DNA of 64,000 nucleotides from Sulfurimonas sp. (lineage in GTDB: Bacteria; Campylobacterota; Campylobacteria; Campylobacterales; Sulfurimonadaceae), in contig NZ_JALSKT010000083.1 of NCBI RefSeq assembly GCF_026988655.1, positions 18,426 through 82,425 on the forward strand, given 5' to 3'. The position numbers were made by a program, and so were the translations under genes. Of the stretch, positions 12,681-21,915 are shown one piece after another. Under the pieces are notes generated by a model, which made no database searches, had not been told where the DNA came from, and was given only the letters and a program-made list of their open reading frames with translations. Within the stretch, counting starts at the first letter, position 1, and every line of letters starts with the position of its first letter.

Positions 12681-12714
12681 CATATTGGTGTTAGAAATTA
12701 CTTTTATTATATGC

Positions 12715-12791
12715 GCGGTGGTAGTTCAGTTGGTTAGAATACCTGCCTGTCACGCAGGGGGTCGCGAGTTCGAGTCTCGTCCACCGCGCCA
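12715..12791 (+). tRNA. tRNA-Asp (GTC), copy 2
   Basis: Identical to 12411-12487, including the upstream ATTATATGC. Confidence 0.95.
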
Positions 12792-12914
12792 CTCTTTTTT
12801 AAAATCTTCAAATATTAACATTTACTAATACAAATCTAAAATTGTGTGATAAAATACAAATTTTAATAGTCTAAAAAACTTAATATTACTTCAAGTATTT
12901 AAAAGGGAATTATA

Positions 12915-13253
12915 ATGCCAAAAAATAGATCAAATTATATTAATGAAATTAAAGAGAAGTTTGATGAAGGGGATAAAAATGCACTTATTGAAGCTGCTAT
13001 TCGTATTAAAGAACTTGAATGTGAATACAATCAATTACAAAAAAAGTTAAGTGAAGATAAAAAAACAAAAGAAAGTAAGTGGACATTTTGGAACAATATC
13101 TCTTACCTTTCTACATTAGTTATAGTATTTTCTTTTATTGTTTTGATTTTATATTATTTTATACCCTATAAGCAAAATATCATTACTCAGCAAAATAATC
13201 AAATAAAAACTTTACAACAACAAATTAAAGATTGTAATTGTACGCATCAATGA
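12915..13253 (+). CDS. Hypothetical protein with coiled-coil and one TM segment
   Basis: 112-aa ORF with AAAAGGGAAT upstream; hydrophobic segment LVIVFSFIVLILYYFIP. Confidence 0.65.
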   Translation: MPKNRSNYINEIKEKFDEGDKNALIEAAIRIKELECEYNQLQKKLSEDKKTKESKWTFWNNISYLSTLVIVFSFIVLILYYFIPYKQNIITQQNNQIKTLQQQIKDCNCTHQ

Positions 13254-15058
13254 ATAACAAAATAAGTAAAAAAAATAATTTATTGCTTAAACGCTCTGTC
13301 AAACAATATAAACTTTTAAAAACTAGTAAAGCACATGATTGCTCTTTCAAAGACTGTCAGTTTAATGCTTTTTTAAATTTACAAAAAAATGTGCCAAACT
13401 TTATCCATAACATCAATAATAATGATACCTATTGTCTTTTTCATACGCCTAGAGAATTACAAAATAAATTAAGTTTATTTGATATAAATAATTTACAGTT
13501 ATTAATAGAAGATTATGTCACATTTTGTATATCTCATAATATACAGGTTGACTTTTCGGGAGTTGTCTTACATAACTTTGTTTTTCCCACTAAAAATAGA
13601 AAATATAAAGATGTACTATTTAACAAGGCTTACTTTATTGGTTATCCTGATTTTGATAATTTATGTTGTGAAAACTTATTTTTAGAAGATTGTATATTTG
13701 AAAGAGGAGCAAGGTTTAAAAATATTCAAATAGATAATATGATTTTTAAACCAAAGAAGCTAAAAGAAGCTGTTGTATTTGAAGCAGGTGGCTATATAAG
13801 TTCTAGCACAGGACTAATATTTGACAATAAAGATTCTTATATCCATAATATAAAAATATTTAAAAACCATGTGGAAGGGGATGGAAAAGTTTTTTTTGTA
13901 GGATGTAACTTTCAACAAGCTAACTTTACTAATGGCATGTTAGACCAACTTGTTTTTCAAAACTGTAACTTAACAAATACTCGTTTTTTAAATTCAAAAG
14001 TTGATGAAACGGAATTCAGAAATTGTAAGTTTCCTTCAAACTACGAAAGAAAGTATTTAAATGACATACAAGGAAAAGAAAAGTATTTGGTCTATATTGC
14101 ACCTTTATTAATAATATCACCTTATTTTATATACCCCTCTCAGTTTACTTTATGGTCTTTATTCTTTGCTATTTTGTTAGTACCTCTTTTATGGTTTCTT
14201 TTGTATTATATAGGTGCTTTTACTCATATATTTTTCCATTATTTGAATAAAGCATTAAGAAAAAATATTAAAACTAACGCCTCATTAAACACTTTATCCA
14301 CAGGTGACCATATATGTACTCAAGATGAATTCTTATTATATGAGCAAATGTCGCTACTAAATGAATCAAATAAAAATTTTCGTGATCTAAAAGAAAATAT
14401 TCAACTTTCCTTGCAATCACTATCTGAAGTTTATCAAAACCTACGGAAAAATTTTGAAAATTCTAAAGAAGTACAAAAAGCAGGGGACTTTTTCTTTTCT
14501 CAACGATATATGGAACTTATTTCTGGGAAGAAAAATCTTATAGAAACAAGCTTATTAAGTTTTCATTATTTTGTTAATGGCTTTGGTGAGAAATTTATTA
14601 GACCTTTGATTTGGTTAGTCATTACTGTATTTTCAGTAGCTTTTTCCACAGTACCAAATATAGATTATATTGCGACATCAAATACTCCCTTATTTTTACT
14701 CAAAGACTATAATGAGACCATTATGGATAATAATATGAACCTTCCTTATGTAATTAATAGTAATAACATTCACGTAAAATACAAATTAAATCTTCAAAAC
14801 AATTTGAAAGTTCCATATATAAAAGGAGATTCTAATACTACTTTTTACACTTTAACACTAAAAAATAAAAATAAATCTAATATTGGCATTTATTATTCTT
14901 TAGCAGGAGTCGTCTCTTTTGTAACTCCAGAAAGCAAGCAATGGTTTAAAAATAGGACAGAAAAAGCAAGTAAGTTGCAACTTTTTGAAGGGATATTATC
15001 TTGGTTTTTTTTAGGAGCTTTTGTATTATCAATTAGAAATAGAATCAGAAGACAATAA
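13238..15058 (+). CDS. Pentapeptide-repeat-like membrane protein (start may be 13250)
   Basis: Repeats such as FVGCNFQQANFTNGMLDQLVFQNCNLTNTRFLNSKVDETEFRNCKF plus several TM segments; overlaps the preceding ORF. Confidence 0.65.
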   Translation: MYASMNNKISKKNNLLLKRSVKQYKLLKTSKAHDCSFKDCQFNAFLNLQKNVPNFIHNINNNDTYCLFHTPRELQNKLSLFDINNLQLLIEDYVTFCISHNIQVDFSGVVLHNFVFPTKNRKYKDVLFNKAYFIGYPDFDNLCCENLFLEDCIFERGARFKNIQIDNMIFKPKKLKEAVVFEAGGYISSSTGLIFDNKDSYIHNIKIFKNHVEGDGKVFFVGCNFQQANFTNGMLDQLVFQNCNLTNTRFLNSKVDETEFRNCKFPSNYERKYLNDIQGKEKYLVYIAPLLIISPYFIYPSQFTLWSLFFAILLVPLLWFLLYYIGAFTHIFFHYLNKALRKNIKTNASLNTLSTGDHICTQDEFLLYEQMSLLNESNKNFRDLKENIQLSLQSLSEVYQNLRKNFENSKEVQKAGDFFFSQRYMELISGKKNLIETSLLSFHYFVNGFGEKFIRPLIWLVITVFSVAFSTVPNIDYIATSNTPLFLLKDYNETIMDNNMNLPYVINSNNIHVKYKLNLQNNLKVPYIKGDSNTTFYTLTLKNKNKSNIGIYYSLAGVVSFVTPESKQWFKNRTEKASKLQLFEGILSWFFLGAFVLSIRNRIRRQ

Positions 15059-15419
15059 ATTAACTCAACAAGAAGATTCATGTAAGTTTTGTAGGGGACT
15101 ATTCAAAAATCTGTGTCAATCGGGTAAAATAACAAATACCCAAGGAAATCATCCAAATAGTGAGCTTTCAAAGAATGGATAATTTTACTTTTATTAAATA
15201 TAAGGCTCATATTTTCTTAAAACTATTTTTTCCATTGTTTGAAACTTGCTTATAGAACTGTATAGGCACTTGTAACCTCATTATTGTCTTTTGCCCTCTA
15301 AACTTTAAGAATTAATTTTGCTTTTAACTTTGCACTACTTTTGCTAATTTTTCATCCCTATATTTTCTATTTCAATTGTAATATTTTGAAATTAAAATAG
15401 AAATTTTTTTTGATTCATT

Positions 15420-17462
15420 TTAAAAAGACAATTCAACTAAAACACCTTTACCAAGACCTTCACTTTGTATCTTTATATCTCCACCCAAAAGGTGAGCCAT
15501 TTTTTTACTGAGGGAGAGTCCAAGACCTGTTCCTTTATGCTTTTTTTGCATAATATTTTCAACTTGGACAAAGTCGTTAAAGAGGGAGTTGAGGTGCTTT
15601 TCTTCTATGCCTATTCCAGTATCTCGGATGCTGATGCAAGTTTTTTTATCTTCTGTGTAAATATCCACGATTATAGAACCTTTTTGAGTAAACTTTACTG
15701 CGTTTGAGAGGAGGTTGATAAGGATTTGCTGCACTATTTTAGGATCAGTTTTTATCTGATTTACTGCGTTTGGAGCTGCGTTTAGCTCGAACGCTAAGCC
15801 TTTGTCTTGTAAGAGCGGTAAGATAAGGTTTGTACTGTTTTTTACAAGATCAACAAGGTTTACTTCTTCAAGTTTGACATCCATTTTTCCTGCTTCTATC
15901 TTCGCTATATCTAAGATGCCGTTTATCATTTCAAGAAGATAGTGTGCAGATGACTCAATGTTGGCAATGGTGTCTTGCTGCTCATCGCTTAAGGCTTCAT
16001 ATCGCATCATAAACTGCGTCGCACTCAAGATTGAATTCAGAGGTGTTCTAAGTTCATGCGACATATTTGAGATGAAAGCGGACTTTGCTTTTGACACTGA
16101 GAGGGTGTTGTTGATAAGACGGATTCGCTCAAGCTGGAGTGTTACCATCTTTGCTATGGCATTATAGAGTTTTTGCTCATTTGCATCATAATAATGGCTA
16201 AAACCTAAAGAGATAGAGCCGTAGTATGTTTTTTGGGCATTTTGAAAGTCTGTTACATAAAGGTCTATGTATTGTTCTTCTGATTTTTCAGGTTTTTGTT
16301 TTTCAAAAGATAAAGTATGCCTATCTGTTAAGAGCTTTATCTCGTTGATAGAACGCCTTATGCACTCTTTTTCATCCTGCGTTTGAATGATGGTATTGAA
16401 GACGTTAATGAGTTGTATATACTGTTTTAGTCTACGCTTATTTTCTTCTTCAAGGTTTTTCAAGGCAGAGGAAGTTGTCTGTAGCATTGTGTTAAAAGCA
16501 TTGCTAAGGAGTTGAATTTCATCATTGGAATTGCATAGAAGTTTTCTTGAATAATCCTGTGTTTTTGTGATCTCATGGGTGACTTGGGTTAACTCTTCGA
16601 TGGGTTTTATAATCCCTTTGGCATATTTCAAAGAGAGAAAAAGGACAAACAAAAAGATGACTACAGCAGCAACACTCATAAATCTTGTAAATTCATAGAG
16701 AGTAGCAAGTGCGGTACTTTTGTCAACTCCGTAGATAAGATACCAATGATTGGGAAAAAATTTGAGTCTGTTATAGACAATGACATAGTCATCATTTATG
16801 ATGTGATTTGTCTTTTCATTGAAAGATAGATTTAAAGTTAGTGGTTTTCCTATTGTTGTGCCATTAGCTGCGTTTAGAATGTAAGAGTGTATACTTTTTT
16901 GTTGCGATAAAAAGATATCAAGGTTTTGTAAGTTATACTTTAGCACAAGGTAGCCCAATGCCTTTGTTTTATCAAAAGAAGCAAAAACTTTAGAGTAAAA
17001 AATAAGAAATTTATCTTGAATATAGTAAGCACTTTTTTGATTATATTCTTTGAGATAAAAGTTTTGTAGCAGATTATTTGTCTGCGAAGAGGCTAAGATA
17101 CGAGAGTTGTTGTCAATGAAAAAAAGTATATTTTTCTTGTTAATATCTTTTGCTTTTTGCTCCAATAAATGAGATATTTTTTTATCTATATCATCTGCTA
17201 AAATATCATCCATAACATCGAGTGAGCTGAGAAATTTTAGATCGTTTTGCAGTGTGTTGATTTGTCTATCTATAAGCTTCGTTGTAACTTGCATCTGAGC
17301 GAACTGCTCATCTATGGTCTGCTTTACAAGTTTTGACTCTGTGAGATACATTGTGTAGATAAGTAAGATAAAAAAAGGAAAAAATCCAATAAATAAAAAA
17401 GTAAAAAAAAGTTTTCTGCGTAAAGATTTTTTAAAAAAGTTTAGCATCTCTAGTCCTTCCAA
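15420..17462 (-). CDS. Sensor histidine kinase (Cache-like periplasmic sensor, HAMP, HisKA, HATPase)
   Basis: FISNMSHELRTPLNSIL (H-box), ISIRDTGIGIEEKHL, GTGLGLSLSKKMA. Confidence 0.9.
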   Translation of the reverse strand: MEGLEMLNFFKKSLRRKLFFTFLFIGFFPFFILLIYTMYLTESKLVKQTIDEQFAQMQVTTKLIDRQINTLQNDLKFLSSLDVMDDILADDIDKKISHLLEQKAKDINKKNILFFIDNNSRILASSQTNNLLQNFYLKEYNQKSAYYIQDKFLIFYSKVFASFDKTKALGYLVLKYNLQNLDIFLSQQKSIHSYILNAANGTTIGKPLTLNLSFNEKTNHIINDDYVIVYNRLKFFPNHWYLIYGVDKSTALATLYEFTRFMSVAAVVIFLFVLFLSLKYAKGIIKPIEELTQVTHEITKTQDYSRKLLCNSNDEIQLLSNAFNTMLQTTSSALKNLEEENKRRLKQYIQLINVFNTIIQTQDEKECIRRSINEIKLLTDRHTLSFEKQKPEKSEEQYIDLYVTDFQNAQKTYYGSISLGFSHYYDANEQKLYNAIAKMVTLQLERIRLINNTLSVSKAKSAFISNMSHELRTPLNSILSATQFMMRYEALSDEQQDTIANIESSAHYLLEMINGILDIAKIEAGKMDVKLEEVNLVDLVKNSTNLILPLLQDKGLAFELNAAPNAVNQIKTDPKIVQQILINLLSNAVKFTQKGSIIVDIYTEDKKTCISIRDTGIGIEEKHLNSLFNDFVQVENIMQKKHKGTGLGLSLSKKMAHLLGGDIKIQSEGLGKGVLVELSF

Positions 17463-17863
17463 CGGTAGATGACATGGATGGTATCATCAAGATTTACTGC
17501 GTTTATATAGCCAATGGCACCATCAACTTTTTTGACAAAAAGCTTGATGCTCTCCTGCGAAGTCATGCTGTGTGGTGGTCTGTGTCCAAGATAATGTTGT
17601 GTCATCCAGTAGCGTTTGAGATGTGATGGAGTCATTTGCAGTATATGTTTGTTAAAACTTTTTCGTATCTTATTGTTGGCTTCAAGGTTGAGAGGAATAA
17701 TTTTAATGTTATCAATAAATGAGAGTTTTTTAAGATAGAGTGCTTTGAGTTGGTTTTTTGTTAGGTTTTTAATCTTTGAATGTGTTACTACGATATACTC
17801 ATCAGCCTGTGCAAAAAGAGACAATATTTGTAGTATTAGGACTATTTTCACAAGGGCTTTCAT
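17450..17863 (-). CDS. PstS/phosphate-ABC-type periplasmic binding-like protein
   Basis: Signal peptide; KNLTKNQLKALYLKK and KKVDGAIGYINA typical of PBP-like family members. Confidence 0.65.
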   Translation of the reverse strand: MKALVKIVLILQILSLFAQADEYIVVTHSKIKNLTKNQLKALYLKKLSFIDNIKIIPLNLEANNKIRKSFNKHILQMTPSHLKRYWMTQHYLGHRPPHSMTSQESIKLFVKKVDGAIGYINAVNLDDTIHVIYRWKD

Positions 17864-18927
17864 TAAAAAAGTACCGAAAAAGAGAGCTGGAGTTTATTGT
17901 CTATGGGGCGTTTATGAAATTGATATTCGGCTTTAAAAGCGATAGGGTAAAGTGGTCGGTAGGTATATCCAAAGATGGCAAAGTTGTCTTGTTTATTTTT
18001 TACTTTGTCTTCATAACTTTCTAAACGCAGTATAGCCATATGTTGTGGGGTCATTCTGTAGAGTCCTTGAACATAAGCTGCATAAGGTGTTGTTAAGCCA
18101 TTTGTTGATTCTTGATGTCCAATTTCACTTAAAAATTGATACTTTTCGTTTTCATATTTTGCACTTAAAAGGATGTAGTACAAATCCTGTACAGTGTTAG
18201 ACTTTTCTATGTACTCATCATCATAATCACTCTCTTCTTCATATTCATTTTCTGTGCCATCATCATCTATATAAGAGTGAAGTTTATTAAAGTAGCCTAC
18301 ATTGAGTTTAAAAGTGTACTGCGATTTTGCATAGCTGATGCCAAGACCATAGTGACGATTTGTGCGATAGTTGTTGTATTTGCCGTCTATATCTTCATTG
18401 TTTTGTAGCATTACATCTACTTTGAACTCAGTTTGTGAAAACTTTGTATAAGAGGCATAAAGCCCTGTTGTGGACTCTGGGAAGATGATGTTTGTGCTTA
18501 TTGGGTCTGAGGTTGTATCTCTTAAAACATTGATGGGTAAAAGGTTCCAAAAGCCTATGGGTGAGATATATTTTCCAACTCTTGCCATATAGTTTTCATT
18601 AAAAGTATAATCAACATAGAGGCGTTCAATGTAAAGGTTAGTGTCGTTGTTGACGAGAGAGGTGTCATTTTCTTGTTTTTCTGTGTAAAGATTTTTGTAT
18701 TCTATTTCTGTTAAATAGGAAAAATTATTTGAACTACCATATCCCAAAAGAGCAATATCTCCTATCTTGTAGCGATCTTGCACCTTTGTATGTCTATACT
18801 CAGTGGAAATGTAACCGCCAAGATAAAAGGGTAATGATGCCACTTGTACACCATCACCTAGTTCGTAAGAGTTATCGGCGCGCAACAGAGAGATGAGCAC
18901 GCCAAATAAAATGATAACTTTTTTCAA
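17863..18927 (-). CDS. Outer-membrane beta-barrel (porin-like) protein
   Basis: Signal peptide, alternating beta-strand pattern, C-terminal LQLSFSVLF ending in aromatic F. Confidence 0.7.
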   Translation of the reverse strand: MKKVIILFGVLISLLRADNSYELGDGVQVASLPFYLGGYISTEYRHTKVQDRYKIGDIALLGYGSSNNFSYLTEIEYKNLYTEKQENDTSLVNNDTNLYIERLYVDYTFNENYMARVGKYISPIGFWNLLPINVLRDTTSDPISTNIIFPESTTGLYASYTKFSQTEFKVDVMLQNNEDIDGKYNNYRTNRHYGLGISYAKSQYTFKLNVGYFNKLHSYIDDDGTENEYEEESDYDDEYIEKSNTVQDLYYILLSAKYENEKYQFLSEIGHQESTNGLTTPYAAYVQGLYRMTPQHMAILRLESYEDKVKNKQDNFAIFGYTYRPLYPIAFKAEYQFHKRPIDNKLQLSFSVLF

Positions 18928-18964
18928 AGAGAGCCTTCTGAGTAAACTTTATTTATATTATACC

Positions 18965-21199
18965 CTATGGATTTGGTCCGTTATGACAATCGTAACAACT
19001 TACCTGATGTCCTTTGGCAAATGATTTACTTCCATGCTCTACTTGAAGTGTTCTATCACTAAATGTTTCAGAGAGTGCCGAACCGCGATAATCTGCACCG
19101 TGACATGCTTTACATTGTGCTGAGTTGTTCTCTGCTACATCTTGATGCATTGATACCCAGTTTTGTCCCACAGTATGCATTCCATGCGGTCCGCCTGTAT
19201 TTGTATTTGGCATTGTTGTGTGACAAGATGTACATTCTGCGATTGTTCCGCTATGTCCTTGGACGTTAATACTTTGAAGATTATCAACGGCATGACTTGT
19301 TGGAAAGATTGCATGTGTTGAACCATGACAAGCTGAACATTGTAAGTCTCCATGTCCTGTTGAATATCTGTACATACTTACACCAACTTCAGGCGTATCT
19401 AGGTTTGTTGCAAATCTTCTATCTACTGCGTTTCGAAGTACACCGTTTTGTAAGGCTGAAGTGTATCTTTGTCCATCTTGATGACAGGCTTGACAGTTTG
19501 GTTCGTCTTTCCATCCTGTTCTACTTGAATTTCCAACATCATTGAGTGTACCGTGACAACTTTGACATTGCATTGTAAGATTACCATTTGCATCTTTTGC
19601 ATCACCCATAGCCCCTCTTAAACACTGTGTACTTGAACCAGGATGACAACTATAACAAGCGTTTCTGTTGTTTGAGTCATTTAAACGTAGTCCGTTACTT
19701 GGGTCGATTACACCGGCATGTTTTGAATGAAGTGCCGTAGTTAAAGGTTGTGCATTTCCTACACTTGAAGTTCCTAAAGCATTTGAGCTATGACATGCTG
19801 CACAAAGTACTGGAGTTTTATTGACAACAACCGTATCATAAAGACTAGAATTATAATCATAACCTTTTGCTTTAAGTGTATCAAGGTCAGCTGTACTGAT
19901 GACATGATTTTGATCATGTAATTTCAAGATATTTAATTTAAAATCTTTAATTGTGTTTGCATCGTTTACCCATCCTGAGATAGGTTTTGCATCACTCGAA
20001 CCACCAACACTTGCGTGACATTTTGCACAATCCATTTCATCACTTACAGGTAAAACAATATTTGCTGTTGCTAAGGTTGTTCCTGCTGTATCTTTTGCTA
20101 CAACTTTAACCATAGGGTAGTAGTTTGTGACATTGTCATCATCTCGGTTGATGATAGGAATACCAGTCGCTTCAAACCAGTTCTCAGTCGCGTTAAAAGT
20201 CATAGGCTGAGGTGCCAATGAAGGTGTTTTGTTTCCTGTAAGACCTACATCTACAACATTTGTAGCACCTGGAAAAAGAGATGTTACATAAGTCCAAAAG
20301 TTTGTTTTTGTACTACTTGTTGTGTTGATATGACCATTATAATTATATGATTCATATGTGATTATAACACCACTTGTTATGTGTTTATTTGATGTGCCTA
20401 CTTTGTTTATAAGTTGTGCATTGAGGTTGTTGTAGGGTGGCAAGATAGTAAAAACAGAAAACTCACTTCCATCCATACAGTGCATTCCTAAATCATTCCA
20501 TGCTAAAAGAGTGTATGTTCCATTGTTTGTTGGTGTTGTTCCACCTCCGGTTGTACCACCATCAGTAGTCGTGTCATCATAGTCATCATCATGCTCATCG
20601 TCATCATTTTTCAAATCTTGTTCGTACTGGTCTTTATTGTCTAATGAGTCCTGAAAATGAGTTTTGGCATCATCTTTTGAGACAACATCTGTTGTACTTT
20701 TTGATGTCAGTTCGGCAATTTGCGTATCACTTAAGTCACTGTTTTCTTCTGAAAGATTTACAGTATCATTGGATGGTTTTTCGACTATATCTATTCCGTT
20801 AGAAACATTTTTATCTGCATCTAAAGTTTGAATAACTCGTAAAATATTAACAACTCTTGGGTCATCTATAGTGCTGTTATCAACCAACTCTAGTGGTGTT
20901 ATGACACTATTAGCTGTTTGGATTTTTGCACTGCCTAAGATAATGTTTCCAACTTTGAAAGTTGTTTCTTCACCAACTTTATAATCAAAGTAGCCATTAT
21001 CATCGGTAACGCCGCTATATGAAGTTGACTGATAGTCAATGCCTTTTACAGGACTATCAAGAAACAGACCTGTACTCTGTAGGGAAGTAGAACTTTTAGA
21101 TGAGTCATTTGTTCCACATCCACTTAGAGATATGAGTAGTGTGAGTATGAAAAATGCGAAGTATTTCATAAGATCTCCTCTTGGTGTTTTTATATTCAA
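18965..21199 (-). CDS. Multiheme c-type cytochrome lipoprotein (9 CXXCH motifs)
   Basis: Lipobox LISLSGC; CAKCH, CAACH, CYSCH, CQSCH, CQACH, CSACH, CTSCH, CKACH, CYDCH. Confidence 0.88.
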   Translation of the reverse strand: MNIKTPRGDLMKYFAFFILTLLISLSGCGTNDSSKSSTSLQSTGLFLDSPVKGIDYQSTSYSGVTDDNGYFDYKVGEETTFKVGNIILGSAKIQTANSVITPLELVDNSTIDDPRVVNILRVIQTLDADKNVSNGIDIVEKPSNDTVNLSEENSDLSDTQIAELTSKSTTDVVSKDDAKTHFQDSLDNKDQYEQDLKNDDDEHDDDYDDTTTDGGTTGGGTTPTNNGTYTLLAWNDLGMHCMDGSEFSVFTILPPYNNLNAQLINKVGTSNKHITSGVIITYESYNYNGHINTTSSTKTNFWTYVTSLFPGATNVVDVGLTGNKTPSLAPQPMTFNATENWFEATGIPIINRDDDNVTNYYPMVKVVAKDTAGTTLATANIVLPVSDEMDCAKCHASVGGSSDAKPISGWVNDANTIKDFKLNILKLHDQNHVISTADLDTLKAKGYDYNSSLYDTVVVNKTPVLCAACHSSNALGTSSVGNAQPLTTALHSKHAGVIDPSNGLRLNDSNNRNACYSCHPGSSTQCLRGAMGDAKDANGNLTMQCQSCHGTLNDVGNSSRTGWKDEPNCQACHQDGQRYTSALQNGVLRNAVDRRFATNLDTPEVGVSMYRYSTGHGDLQCSACHGSTHAIFPTSHAVDNLQSINVQGHSGTIAECTSCHTTMPNTNTGGPHGMHTVGQNWVSMHQDVAENNSAQCKACHGADYRGSALSETFSDRTLQVEHGSKSFAKGHQVSCYDCHNGPNP

Positions 21200-21229
21200 G
21201 GAGCAGTATAAAATAGTTAAATGAAGATT

Positions 21230-21898
21230 TTATGAAGATTTATTAATTTTGTAACCAATGCCTCGAACATTGATGATAAAGTCCTTAATAGCAATCTTTT
21301 TACGTAAATTTTTGATGTGAACATCAACGACATTACTTTGTTTAATGGCATAATTGTCCTTGTTGATATGTTCGCTGAGTTGGTATCTACTGAGTACGAT
21401 ATTTTGGTTTTGCATAAAAAGTTCAAGTAGGTCAAATTCGGCTGTGGTGAGCTTGATAGGCTTTTCATCTACAAAAAGCTCGTGCGTTGTAAGGTCGAGA
21501 AAAACTTTACCAATACGTATCTGAGAAGACTTCTCCTTTGCTCCTTTACGAAGAAGAACTCGCATACGTGCAAGTAGTTCGATATTTGAGTAGGGTTTAG
21601 TCAGATAGTCATCCGCTCCAGAGTCCAAAACTTTTACACGGTCGTCTATTTCAGAGTTTGCAGAAAGCATCAGAACAGGAACATCTATCTGCGTCGCACG
21701 AATCTCTTTGAGAAGCTCAAGACCATCTCCATCTCCTAAGTTCCAGTCAAGTAAGATAAGCGCATAACTATTTTTGTCTATAAATTCTTTTGCATTACGG
21801 TAGCCTGAAGCTATGTCACAACTATATTTTTCACTTTTTAAAAGTTTTTGTAGCTGTTTTGCGGTTTGAGTGTCATCTTCTACTATTAAAATATGCAT
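21230..21898 (-). CDS. OmpR-family response regulator
   Basis: Receiver LLDWNLGDGDGLELL and winged-helix VVDVHIKNLRKKI..RGIGYKI. Confidence 0.93.
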   Translation of the reverse strand: MHILIVEDDTQTAKQLQKLLKSEKYSCDIASGYRNAKEFIDKNSYALILLDWNLGDGDGLELLKEIRATQIDVPVLMLSANSEIDDRVKVLDSGADDYLTKPYSNIELLARMRVLLRKGAKEKSSQIRIGKVFLDLTTHELFVDEKPIKLTTAEFDLLELFMQNQNIVLSRYQLSEHINKDNYAIKQSNVVDVHIKNLRKKIAIKDFIINVRGIGYKINKSS

Positions 21899-21915
21899 CT
21901 AAGTACCTTTCCTTA

